A stretch of 40,707 nucleotides of DNA from a virus: the IMG/VR virus record IMGVR_UViG_3300036826_000015, positions 1-40,707 of that record. One strand, 5' to 3'. Each line of letters starts with the position of its first letter. Position 1 is the stretch's first letter. Positions 7,364 to 13,760 of the stretch are shown in pieces. The translations under genes were made by a program, and so were the position numbers. The notes under the pieces were generated by a model. It was not told the DNA's origin. It worked only from the letters and a program-made list of their open reading frames with translations, and did no database searches.

Positions 7364-8827
7364 TTACTTGTTTGTCATCCGATCTACAAGCGCACGATGA
7401 ATGCGCTGCCTGCGCAGCTGCCAGTCCTCAGTTTCCTTTAGCCGCTTGGCTGCGGACCGCGAGAACAACTGGTCAATGATCTTGACTGACTCATTGATCT
7501 TGGCCGCAAATTCACCCACGACCGTAGCCAGGATGGTCTTGCGGTTGCGTGCCGTGTCAACCATGTATGGATGTTCCTTGTTTATCCACGCCACGAATGC
7601 CGCATCTTGTCCGTCAAAGGACACCAGAGCGCCTTTCATCTGCTTGTCGCTCTTGAACACGAAGTTCAGCTTGGCCGCTCGCCGTGGCTCAGGCTTGCCA
7701 TCAGGGTCAAGTGGCTGATCTGGATGCGTATGCTTATGCTTGTTCGGACCGCGCTTGCCGCCTTTGCGCTCAAATTCCGGCACGTCGATGACAGCGCGGG
7801 TCACGGTCAAGTCGCCTTTCAGCAACAGGTCGCTCAACTCCAACGCTAGGTCGGCGAAAGCAATGGACAGTTTGTTTTCCTCTTCCATGTCCAAGATTGG
7901 CTGGATTTGATGGATGATCTGCTTGCGCAACGACTGATACACTACCTGGTCGGCAATCTCATCTTTCTCCGTGGTCAACGGCCAACTGCCTTTCAGCTTG
8001 ATGAAGCCGGTGACTTGGGTCGCTGGGACCGCCTCACCCTTGGCATTGAAAAAGAAGTCACGTGTTGACGTGATAACTCTGTCCGCATAGCACAGGTGAA
8101 TCTTGACCGCGTCTGAGGGTAGGTCATCACAGATGCCTACCTCACCGACCGCTTCCAACGCACCCACCTTGGCTTTGACCTTCACCGATGTTTTGAACAC
8201 CGGCATCGCTGTCTCCAACGGCTGGCCATTGAAGAATATCTCCACGCCAGCGGCCAAGGCAGGCGCAAACTTGATCGCCAAGTCACGCGTGATGTTCTCT
8301 TCACGAACAATCTTGCCCGCAACCACCTTGCCTATGATGGCTGTGCCGTGCCTCAGCTTGAGTAGGTCCTTGGGAGTGTTGTGAGAAGTCGGCTTGAACA
8401 CCTTGTCCTCAATCTCAGGGTATCGGTTGGACTCAAACACCGCATCCCAATCCACCTTGTCATGAGCCAGCTTGCCTTTGCGTAGCGTCCAGACCACGCA
8501 ATGATGGAACAGCCACAGGATGGCCTTGCTTCCACCGAAGCCAAACTTGCCGATGTCGCCTTCAACTTCATCAGCGCCCATGCCTAGCACGAACAAGGGG
8601 AACACGTCTGGCCGGTCGGGTTTGCTCGGCATCCTCATGCCCACGCCATCATCCACGATTGCCAACAGCCGGTTATGCCGGTTGTATCGAATCCAGATGC
8701 GGCCAGCGTTGCCACGACCTTTGCCGCGTGAGTTGTCAACGAGTTCAGCCAGAGCGCCGGACACTGACCAGCGTTCATTGCGGATGGCATACAACGCTCG
8801 TGGCGACGGTATCGCTTGACGCTTCAT
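7364..8827 (-). CDS. GHKL-superfamily ATPase (MORC/Hsp90/MutL-like)
   Basis: 487 residues beginning at ATG 8827 (AAAGGAG, 7-nt spacing). The N-terminal Bergerat ATP-binding fold is clear: N-box ALAELVDNS (E28, N32), G1 box IVDDGVGM (57-64), and G2 box GKFGFGGSK (93-101). It lacks a histidine-kinase dimerisation helix. The middle carries a second domain like the S5 transducer of GHKL machines, and the C-terminus is basic. Such proteins clamp or remodel DNA or proteins with ATP. The phage role is unknown. A basic 161-residue protein is encoded immediately upstream with an ATGA overlap and may be a partner. Confidence 0.8.
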   Translation of the reverse strand: MKRQAIPSPRALYAIRNERWSVSGALAELVDNSRGKGRGNAGRIWIRYNRHNRLLAIVDDGVGMRMPSKPDRPDVFPLFVLGMGADEVEGDIGKFGFGGSKAILWLFHHCVVWTLRKGKLAHDKVDWDAVFESNRYPEIEDKVFKPTSHNTPKDLLKLRHGTAIIGKVVAGKIVREENITRDLAIKFAPALAAGVEIFFNGQPLETAMPVFKTSVKVKAKVGALEAVGEVGICDDLPSDAVKIHLCYADRVITSTRDFFFNAKGEAVPATQVTGFIKLKGSWPLTTEKDEIADQVVYQSLRKQIIHQIQPILDMEEENKLSIAFADLALELSDLLLKGDLTVTRAVIDVPEFERKGGKRGPNKHKHTHPDQPLDPDGKPEPRRAAKLNFVFKSDKQMKGALVSFDGQDAAFVAWINKEHPYMVDTARNRKTILATVVGEFAAKINESVKIIDQLFSRSAAKRLKETEDWQLRRQRIHRALVDRMTNK

Positions 8828-9309
8828 TGATGCGCTCCTTTCTCGTTGATGCTCTTCCACTGCTCGCCATCCCATGCCCACCCCAGCGGTGCCACGAATG
8901 GCTTGGCTGGCGTGGCTCTGAGATATGCTCTCATCAGCTTGATGAACAGCGGCCAGTTACCTTCTTCACTTGCCTCGTGAATGAAGTCCCTGAATAATGC
9001 CTCATTGAACAAGCGCCAGACCGGAATCAGGCTTGGCACGTGGACCATCTGTAATGGACCTACACGGCCAATAACCTTGGACTTGAGCGCCTTTCCCTTG
9101 CCCTTAGATTTGTTTTGTCGCACCGGCAAAGATGCCTCAACCGGCTTGGTTGCGCCATTTCTGCCAGATTTGGGCCTGTAAGCCGGTTTTGGGCGTGCGA
9201 CGTTTGCGCCTATCGCGTTTTTATTCGCTGTCGGCTGTCTTGACCCAGGCTTTGGGAGATAGCGCCCAGTGACGCTATCCCGCAGCCGTTTAGTGGTGAT
9301 TGGCTTCAT
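8824..9309 (-). CDS. Basic protein with disordered N-terminus, 161 aa
   Basis: The first ~85 residues are rich in K, R, P and G (SVTGRYLPKPGSRQPTANK, PVRQNKSKGKGKALKSK), which suggests an unstructured nucleic-acid-binding arm. The last ~70 residues are helical (VWRLFNEALFRDFIHEA, WPLFIKLMRAYLRA). Its stop overlaps the GHKL ATPase start as TGA/ATG, so the two are probably made in concert. Family not recognised. Confidence 0.65.
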   Translation of the reverse strand: MKPITTKRLRDSVTGRYLPKPGSRQPTANKNAIGANVARPKPAYRPKSGRNGATKPVEASLPVRQNKSKGKGKALKSKVIGRVGPLQMVHVPSLIPVWRLFNEALFRDFIHEASEEGNWPLFIKLMRAYLRATPAKPFVAPLGWAWDGEQWKSINEKGAHQ

Positions 9310-9437
9310 AGCCGAATCCCCAAGGCATGTTCGATGCGCCGGATGGCTTGCGCCTTCTGGAGCACGAATGCCGGTTTGCCATGAGTGATCTTGGCCTTGC
9401 GCCTTGACCTATGGCGTTTGTTTTTGCGTGTTTTCAT
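9306..9437 (-). CDS. Very basic 43-aa peptide
   Basis: ATG 9437 follows AAAGGAACAACAAT, the phage's recurrent SD. The peptide begins MKTRKNKRHRSRRKAKI and ends IRRIEHALGIRL, overlapping the next start as ATGA. The composition suggests binding to nucleic acid. First gene of the GHKL operon, after palindrome copy 4. Confidence 0.55.
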   Translation of the reverse strand: MKTRKNKRHRSRRKAKITHGKPAFVLQKAQAIRRIEHALGIRL

Positions 9438-9465
9438 ATTGTTGTTCCTTTCATTGTTGGAGAAA

Positions 9466-9494
9466 CGCCACAGCCGAATTGAACAGCCGTGGCG
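9466..9494 (-). promoter_or_regulatory. Leader hairpin after promoter copy 4
   Basis: CGCCACGGC pairs with GCTGTGGCG (9 bp, one G-U) around an 11-nt loop. A short TTT follows, so it might act as a weak attenuator or as an mRNA-stabilising stem. It lies between promoter copy 4 and the SD of the basic peptide gene. Confidence 0.6.
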
Positions 9495-9505
9495 CTCTGT
9501 AGCCA

Positions 9506-9536
9506 CCCCTTATATTGAATTCAGTATAAGGGTCAG
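9506..9536 (-). promoter_or_regulatory. Palindrome promoter/operator, copy 4
   Basis: Minus strand CTGACC, 16 bp, TATAAG, with the dyad half-sites CTTATACTGAA and TTCAATATAAG. It separates the ParB-like gene from the basic peptide/GHKL operon and leads into a hairpin-bearing leader of about 70 nt. Confidence 0.75.
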
Positions 9537-9540
9537 CGCC

Positions 9541-10371
9541 TTACTTCTTGGCCTTGGCAGCCTTCTTTTTGGCTGGCGCTTTCTTCGCTGCCTTCGCTGC
9601 CTTGGCTGCTTCTGCTTTCTCTGCCTCAGCCTTCTCAACCGATGGCGTCTTGGCGTCAGCCGGTCGGCGGTCGTTGATGAACGCCTGGACGTGTTTGATC
9701 ACCTCACGGTGCTGCGTCTGCGGCCAGTGCTTGAGCAACCGGCTCCACGCCATCCACACCTCATCCTCAAACGTGCGGACCGTTTTGCGTGGTTTCTTCT
9801 TGCTCACGCCAGCTTTCTTGGATGCCTGTTTCAGCGTCATCTTCTTTTGGATGACATCTTCAATCAGACCAGCTTTGCGCGCTTTCTCAGCTTGCCCCAT
9901 CTTGTGGGTCGTGGTCTTGCCAGCAGCCGCCAACTGCGCGACTGACGTGCCTTTCTCGCCGTTGCCCTTGAATGAGCCTGACTTCTTGCCAGCGGCCAAT
10001 TGCCGCTCTCTGGCTGCCTTCTCATACTTGGGTCCTAGCACCTTGGACACGTAGCCAATGCGCTGATCTTCAGTCAAGTGGCGACGGAACACGTTGAGGC
10101 GAAGGATTTCAGCCTCAATCTCGCTGTCCTTACCCTGGAACACGTCATATGGAACATCCTTCTGGATGCCCAACTCGGTTGCGATCTGCCACCGGTTGCG
10201 ACCATCAATGATGGTGTCCAGCTTCTTGTTGACCAGAATCGGCACGACTATGCCGTTGGCCTTAATGTCATCACGCAATAGTTCCAACTCATCGCCGCCA
10301 AGCGTGTCGAACGTTCTTGCGAATGGATGTATCTTCATCACTGCTTTTAGTGGTTTGTCTTGTTCACTCAT
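9541..10371 (-). CDS. ParB/KorB-like DNA-binding protein with histone-like tail
   Basis: 276 residues. The N-terminal ParB/Srx-fold domain is visible: IHPFARTFDTL, then IKANGIVVPILVNK, IIDGRNRWQIATELG and NVFRRHLTEDQR. A central region with VAQLAAAGKTTTHKM and LKQASKKAGVSKKKP resembles ParB helix-turn-helix segments. The last ~45 residues are almost only A, K and E, like H1-type histone tails. ParB and KorB proteins bind palindromic sites and can act in partition or as global repressors. The 13 dispersed palindromes of this phage are possible targets. Start ATG 10371 has no strong SD. Confidence 0.75.
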   Translation of the reverse strand: MSEQDKPLKAVMKIHPFARTFDTLGGDELELLRDDIKANGIVVPILVNKKLDTIIDGRNRWQIATELGIQKDVPYDVFQGKDSEIEAEILRLNVFRRHLTEDQRIGYVSKVLGPKYEKAARERQLAAGKKSGSFKGNGEKGTSVAQLAAAGKTTTHKMGQAEKARKAGLIEDVIQKKMTLKQASKKAGVSKKKPRKTVRTFEDEVWMAWSRLLKHWPQTQHREVIKHVQAFINDRRPADAKTPSVEKAEAEKAEAAKAAKAAKKAPAKKKAAKAKK

Positions 10372-10413
10372 GTTGTTGTTTGGGCGTTATCCGTTGCCCT
10401 TCGGTTTTGGTTT

Positions 10414-10433
10414 GAAGTGCATCACCCGCCTTC
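10414..10433 (-). promoter_or_regulatory. Leader hairpin with GGGTGAT loop (C)
   Basis: GAAGGC and GCACTTC pair (with one bulged base) around the loop GGGTGAT, 42 nt before the ParB-like start. This stem is weaker than in A, B and D, but the loop and its GC closing pairs are identical. Confidence 0.55.
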
Positions 10434-10463
10434 TTGGGTCTGCCGCGTTGTGCCGCAGAATGA

Positions 10464-10487
10464 ACCGGCTGTTGCTGTCCAGCCGGT
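10464..10487 (-). promoter_or_regulatory. Intercistronic hairpin upstream of ParB-like gene
   Basis: ACCGGCTG and CAGCCGGT form a perfect 8-bp stem with an 8-nt loop in the 126-bp gap between two genes. No T-tract follows. Possible mRNA processing or attenuation element. Confidence 0.5.
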
Positions 10488-10497
10488 CGATCTGCCG

Positions 10498-10782
10498 TCA
10501 ATCGCAGAATCGGTCGCGTGCTCGCCGACCGAATTCACCGTTGCCCGCCTTTGGTGCGTCCGCGTTGCGACGTTTGCGCTTACGCACACGGACCACACAG
10601 GGATTGGCCGGTGCTGCGCCGACCAAGCTAAAACGTTTGCCCTGTTCACGTTCCCTCATGATTTGCGCTATACGGTGCCGAAAGTCGCTGACTGTCTCTT
10701 GAGCCAATTTGCGCGCTCCGGCAATTCTAGCGCAAACGTCGCTGCGGCGCTGGGCCTTTCTGCCGCGTGTCGGACCGCTCAT
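10498..10782 (-). CDS. Basic hypothetical protein, 94 aa
   Basis: ATG 10782 follows GGGAGG with a short spacer. The protein is Arg-rich throughout (MSGPTRGRKAQRRSD, VRVRKRKRRN) with a helical centre (LAQETVSDFRHRIAQIMRERE), as in small DNA- or RNA-binding proteins. It ends an operon of short genes reaching back to 12105. Family not recognised. Confidence 0.6.
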   Translation of the reverse strand: MSGPTRGRKAQRRSDVCARIAGARKLAQETVSDFRHRIAQIMREREQGKRFSLVGAAPANPCVVRVRKRKRRNADAPKAGNGEFGRRARDRFCD

Positions 10783-11000
10783 TTTGCCCTCCCGATGATA
10801 CCGTCCACCATACGCTGGAAACGGTCGGCATCAGCCAATTGCCGTTCTTGCGCTCCGGTGACGGTGTTCATCCGATGTAACCACGCCTTGGCGCTGCGCT
10901 CTTGCTCCCACGCAGGACCGAAAAACATTTCAACCCGCCGTGTCCCAAGGTAGCCATACCAATTGCCGTAGATGTTCTGATGTATCCTAGCTTTCATCAT
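10779..11000 (-). CDS. Hypothetical protein, 73 aa
   Basis: Starts at ATG 11000 (or the adjacent ATG 10997) behind GAGGAAAACAACA. The N-terminus reads as a small beta motif (IYGNWYGYLGTRRVEMFFGP), followed by a helix (SAKAWLHRM). The start lies within the last codons of the upstream gene and its stop overlaps the next start as ATGA. Unknown function. Confidence 0.65.
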   Translation of the reverse strand: MMKARIHQNIYGNWYGYLGTRRVEMFFGPAWEQERSAKAWLHRMNTVTGAQERQLADADRFQRMVDGIIGRAK

Positions 11001-11322
11001 TGTTGTTTTCCTCGTTGAATTGCTTCCATGAATGGTCGTATGTCAACCGCAACGACTGAACAAACAGCCGGTGCGTGGTCGTCATCCCAACCAGCCGTAT
11101 CTTGGCATGATTGGGCCAAACTGGACCGCCATTCTTCCAGTCGGTCGGCGTGACCTCATCCATTGACTCGTAAACGAGCAACTGACTTGGTTTGGCCGTG
11201 GCTGGCACTTCGTCTTGAGCCAACCGTATCGCTGCGGCTGGCACTTGGTGAATCCCAAAGCCATGCTCGCTGACCGCGATATAGAATGGCTTTGGCTTGT
11301 GTGCGAAGGATAGTTCACTCAT
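10987..11322 (-). CDS. Hypothetical protein, 111 aa
   Basis: ATG 11322 follows GGGAGCACAACA and overlaps the upstream stop as ATGA. Mixed alpha/beta soluble protein (PFYIAVSEHGFGIHQV, QLLVYESMDEV, IRLVGMTTTHRLFVQSLRL). No family or motif recognised. Part of the small-gene early operon between promoter copies 5 and 4. Confidence 0.6.
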   Translation of the reverse strand: MSELSFAHKPKPFYIAVSEHGFGIHQVPAAAIRLAQDEVPATAKPSQLLVYESMDEVTPTDWKNGGPVWPNHAKIRLVGMTTTHRLFVQSLRLTYDHSWKQFNEENNNDES

Positions 11323-11516
11323 TGTTGTGCTCCCAGGATGGCACCCGCGATTGCTGCCATGATGCGTTGCCGCTCTTCTGGCGTGACGCATTGCTCACAG
11401 ATGCTATCCAACTCTGCTTTGGCGTTGTCTGCGCCGTGGATTGACCGGCTAGCGGTCGCCAACCGGCAGCCGCATCGCCGACAAGACGTGGTTACAATTG
11501 TAATGCGCCTTCTCAT
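11319..11516 (-). CDS. Small zinc-ribbon protein, 65 aa
   Basis: Two Cys pairs, C-x2-C (CRRCGC near residues 12-17) and C-x2-C (CEQC near 40-43), followed by TPEERQRIMAAI, the layout of the short phage zinc ribbons often annotated as DUF2688. That assignment is from memory and tentative. The start at 11516 overlaps the upstream stop (TAATG). Confidence 0.65.
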   Translation of the reverse strand: MRRRITIVTTSCRRCGCRLATASRSIHGADNAKAELDSICEQCVTPEERQRIMAAIAGAILGAQQ

Positions 11517-11821
11517 TAGCGTGCTCCAATGTTGTAGCCACTGAACACAGCCACGCCATTCTCACGGAATGACTCAGCCATCCGCTTCTGGCGTGCCTGT
11601 TTGATGGCGCGTTTCTTGACCGCACCGAGAAACTCGATGCGCTTGCGCGCCTGCCTCTCAACGAAGCTGGTTGGCCGATTGTATGACTCACGCTTCCACG
11701 TGGCTCTCTCATCCCACGGTAGCTTCATCAGCTTGTCGGCCAGCGCGTTGACTTGCGCTTCAATCGCTGGCGACATGCGGTGATACTTCTTATGTGCTGA
11801 CGTGAAGTAAGGGTCCATCAT
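11516..11821 (-). CDS. Hypothetical basic protein, 101 aa
   Basis: ATG 11821 follows TAGGAGCGAAGCA and overlaps the upstream stop. Mostly helical with a basic middle (VERQARKRIEFLGAVKKRAIKQARQKRM). The opening MMDPYFTSAHKKYHRMSPAIEAQVNALADKL is helical too. Unknown function. The neighbour upstream is the Imm-like membrane protein. Confidence 0.6.
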   Translation of the reverse strand: MMDPYFTSAHKKYHRMSPAIEAQVNALADKLMKLPWDERATWKRESYNRPTSFVERQARKRIEFLGAVKKRAIKQARQKRMAESFRENGVAVFSGYNIGAR

Positions 11822-12105
11822 TGCTTCGCTCCTATCGCCGCGATCAATTGCCGGTGCTGCCACTCTTCACGTCGCAAGTCCGCTTTGGTCTTGCCGGTGA
11901 AGGCCCAGATGAAGCACACCACCCATCCCACTACGGTCCAACCCAGGACCGCATTGAGCAGGAATATGCCGATGCCGCCGTTGGCCTTGCCGCGAAACGC
12001 AGCGATGAACGCTGGCAGCATGTAGATGAAGAACAGCAACAGCAGCATGGATAGTCCCACCGCTGCGTTGCCGTCTGTCGTTGTAGTTGTTGCTAAGGTT
12101 ATCAT
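11818..12105 (-). CDS. Superinfection-immunity-like membrane protein (Imm family)
   Basis: 95 residues with two transmembrane helices (about 14-35 and 47-70). The block FLLNAVLGWTVVGWVVCFIWAFTG closely fits the signature of the superinfection immunity family (Pfam Imm_superinfect, T4 Imm-like). Members sit in the inner membrane and block DNA entry of related phages, but many family members are untested. First gene of its operon, ATG 12105 behind GAAAGAACAACA and leader hairpin D, so it may be made early after infection. Confidence 0.7.
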   Translation of the reverse strand: MITLATTTTTDGNAAVGLSMLLLLFFIYMLPAFIAAFRGKANGGIGIFLLNAVLGWTVVGWVVCFIWAFTGKTKADLRREEWQHRQLIAAIGAKQ

Positions 12106-12125
12106 TGTTGTTCTTTCTATTGTGA

Positions 12126-12144
12126 GAGCGCATTACCCGCGCTC
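12126..12144 (-). promoter_or_regulatory. Leader hairpin with GGGTAAT loop (D)
   Basis: GAGCGC pairs with GCGCTC around GGGTAAT, about 20 nt before the Imm-like start codon and downstream of promoter copy 5. The one loop change (G to A) keeps the GGGTRAT pattern seen in hairpins A, B and C. Confidence 0.7.
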
Positions 12145-12178
12145 ATTTGGTTCTGTCCGCGTGATGCGTCCAGAGAGA

Positions 12179-12208
12179 CACCCTTATATTGAATTCAGTA
12201 TAAGGGTG
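12179..12208 (-). promoter_or_regulatory. Palindrome promoter/operator, copy 5
   Basis: The symmetric core (half-sites CTTATACTGAA and TTCAATATAAG) extends to CACCC and GGGTG on both sides, the longest dyad of the set. The usual TGACCC is replaced by GCACCC, so the -35 box is the weakest. TATAAG is intact. It leads to the Imm-like operon. Confidence 0.65.
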
Positions 12209-12223
12209 CTTGCTCTGACTCAC

Positions 12224-12520
12224 TCAAGCCAACGTGGGCGCTATCCGCTCAACCCAACGCTTGGCTGCTTGGACCGTGGCGAAGTCGCGGCATTGCTCCG
12301 CGCCTGTGCCATACAGACCGCCAGGCAGGTCACGATAGACGTATGCCTTGGCGAACACCGGCTTGCCGTCACTGATTTCGTTTCTGTAGGTCAGATAGAA
12401 ACCGACCGGCTTTTGACCATCCCACGTCTGAGACAGACCGTCGATGTAGCACCAGCCACGTGGCGTGGTTGCTCCTTTCGGTTCATCCCAGCGGACCTTC
12501 TTGTTGTTAGCTTTTCTCAT
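12224..12520 (-). CDS. Hypothetical protein, 98 aa
   Basis: ATG 12520 follows AAAGGAAACAACA. Beta-rich, aromatic protein (GWCYIDGLSQTW, GFYLTYRNEI, FAKAYVYRDLPGGLYGTG) ending in a helix (VQAAKRWVERI). Family not recognised. Last gene of the operon that begins beyond the structured-RNA region. Confidence 0.65.
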   Translation of the reverse strand: MRKANNKKVRWDEPKGATTPRGWCYIDGLSQTWDGQKPVGFYLTYRNEISDGKPVFAKAYVYRDLPGGLYGTGAEQCRDFATVQAAKRWVERIAPTLA

Positions 12521-12695
12521 TGTTGTTTCCTTTCGGTTCACTGACGATTGCTTCAACGTCACTCCACTTGGCCTCGTAAACATGGTTGTCGTGAATGTCG
12601 CTGTAGCTGAATGTGCGCTTGCTCTTGTGCGGCCAAATCACCGCCACGCAGCGCGTATCGTGATGGCTTGGCTTTCCTTTCCACTTGATGGTCAT
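12507..12695 (-). CDS. Hypothetical protein, 62 aa
   Basis: ATG 12695 lies seven bases after the upstream stop and is preceded by AAACAACA without a clear SD, so coupling is likely. Contains CVAVIWPHKSKRTFSYSDI and VYEAKWSDVEAIV, resembling a small alpha/beta fold. The stop overlaps the next start region by 14 bp. Unknown function. Confidence 0.55.
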   Translation of the reverse strand: MTIKWKGKPSHHDTRCVAVIWPHKSKRTFSYSDIHDNHVYEAKWSDVEAIVSEPKGNNNEKS

Positions 12696-12701
12696 TGTTG
12701 T

Positions 12702-12974
12702 TTAGCTGTTGATGATGCGCTGCCGGTAGTCGTTGCCGTAGATGGACCACCACTGACGCTCAACTTTGAGCAGTGGCAGCTTTCCGTTGGCCGTGCGCTG
12801 CTGGTTAATCTCCCTGAGCGCCATCGCCTTGGCCAGCTTCAATAAGCCGGTCTCATAGCATTGCTGCATCCGATAGATGCTGGTGTTGTTAGCTATCGCC
12901 ATCACTTCCCAACTCATGTTCGGATGGTCGATGACGTATTGCTCACGCTTGGTCAGTTTGTATGCTTCGTTCAT
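12702..12974 (-). CDS. Putative helix-turn-helix small protein, 90 aa
   Basis: ATG 12974 overlaps the upstream stop as ATGA. The N-terminal KLTKREQYVIDHPNMSWEVMAIANNTSIYRMQQC reads like a helix-turn-helix in which MAIANNTSIYRMQQ is the recognition region. This is a visual impression only. The C-terminus has paired Trp and Tyr residues. Could be an early regulator. Confidence 0.55.
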   Translation of the reverse strand: MNEAYKLTKREQYVIDHPNMSWEVMAIANNTSIYRMQQCYETGLLKLAKAMALREINQQRTANGKLPLLKVERQWWSIYGNDYRQRIINS

Positions 12975-13105
12975 TGTTGTTCTACTGCTACCCGCCTTTC
13001 AAACGGGTTGTTGTTGGCTGTCTTGTTGTTGGTGTAGCGTCCAGCGCATTGGCCGAACATAAACGCGGCCACGAACAGCGCGGCCACGATCAATACGATT
13101 CTCAT
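12971..13105 (-). CDS. Short exported or membrane peptide, 44 aa
   Basis: Too short for ordinary gene callers but well supported: ATG 13105 behind AAAGGACAACAACA, with the stop overlapping the next start as ATGA. The N-terminal MRIVLIVAALFVAAFMFGQC is a signal-anchor or lipoprotein-type sequence ending in Cys20. The rest is Asn-rich. First coding gene after the candidate structured RNA, so its leader may be the RNA itself. Confidence 0.6.
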   Translation of the reverse strand: MRIVLIVAALFVAAFMFGQCAGRYTNNKTANNNPFERRVAVEQQ

Positions 13106-13139
13106 TGTTGTTGTCCTTTCGTTCTATTGCTTGATGCAA

Positions 13140-13720
13140 CAGAGAGAAACGGCTGTGTGTCACTCATAGCCGCTCGTGCTCTGTAGCACTTCGTTGACTG
13201 CCTACATTTGTGTGTCCTACTGTCGTTGGCCATTTAGCTGGCACTTTCGGTCCACAAGACTTTCGGCAATCGCCTTATCCAAGTCACTTTCGCAACGTCC
13301 CACGTTTAGCACGTTCACCCTACTTTCATTGGAGATATTGCGCTTGGCGCACTCACTTTCGGGTTTGCCACGGTTCTGCGTGGGTCATCCACTAATCATT
13401 GACTTGGCTCATTCCTCGCCTCACTCAACGTGGCTCTCTGCTCGCCGATCTTACGTTGGCCGCTCACGCACGATGCATCGTGCTCCTGATGAGGTGACTT
13501 CGCTGGGCGCTTCGTCACTCGCCTTTGGGCAATGGCTCCTTTCGGATTTTACGACCTATCCTTGCGTGCAAGGTCTCAGTGGGACTTCCACCGGCCTGAG
13601 CGTTTCCCTCGCTCACCCGCCGCGTCCGCTTTTCACTTCGCTTCTACCGGCTGTCCGGTCACTTCAGCTTACTTCGCTTTCGCCGCTTTTCCCTATCAAA
13701 ATCAGACTATCCATATGACG
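13140..13720 (-). ncRNA. Candidate large structured RNA (about 560 nt)
   Basis: The minus strand has frequent stops in all frames and reads as structured RNA. Visible local stems include CAGAG/CTCTG enclosing CGGCT/AGCCG (13146-13181), TGTAG/CTACA, GACTT/AAGTC, AACGT/ACGTT, TGCGC/GCGCA, the self-complementary GCACGATGCATCGTGC (13467-13482), CCTTG/CAAGG, GTGG/CCAC, TGAGCG/CGCTCA and ACCGG/CCGGT. GCCACG pairs at long range with CGTGGC. CGAAAG occurs six times (13244, 13260, 13287, 13356, 13539, 13677). Phages are known to carry large ornate RNAs (ROOL, GOLLD), but I cannot assign this to one. I see no group I or group II intron core. Ends are approximate and the strand is inferred from gene direction. 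Confidence 0.5.
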
Positions 13721-13760
13721 GAACGTTCGAAAAGAAAAGAACTTTTTTTGCTCCGCGCAC

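Noticed and set aside
13480-13530. Hammerhead ribozyme on the plus strand (CTGATGA at about 13486)
   Set aside because: The required GAA(A) after stem II and a proper third stem are missing, and the strand is opposite to the likely RNA.
13176-13718. Plus-strand open frame of 180 codons
   Set aside because: Ser/Leu/Arg-rich without a recognisable fold, no SD, opposite to all neighbours, and antisense to a stem-rich region. This is the usual look of a spurious frame over structured RNA.
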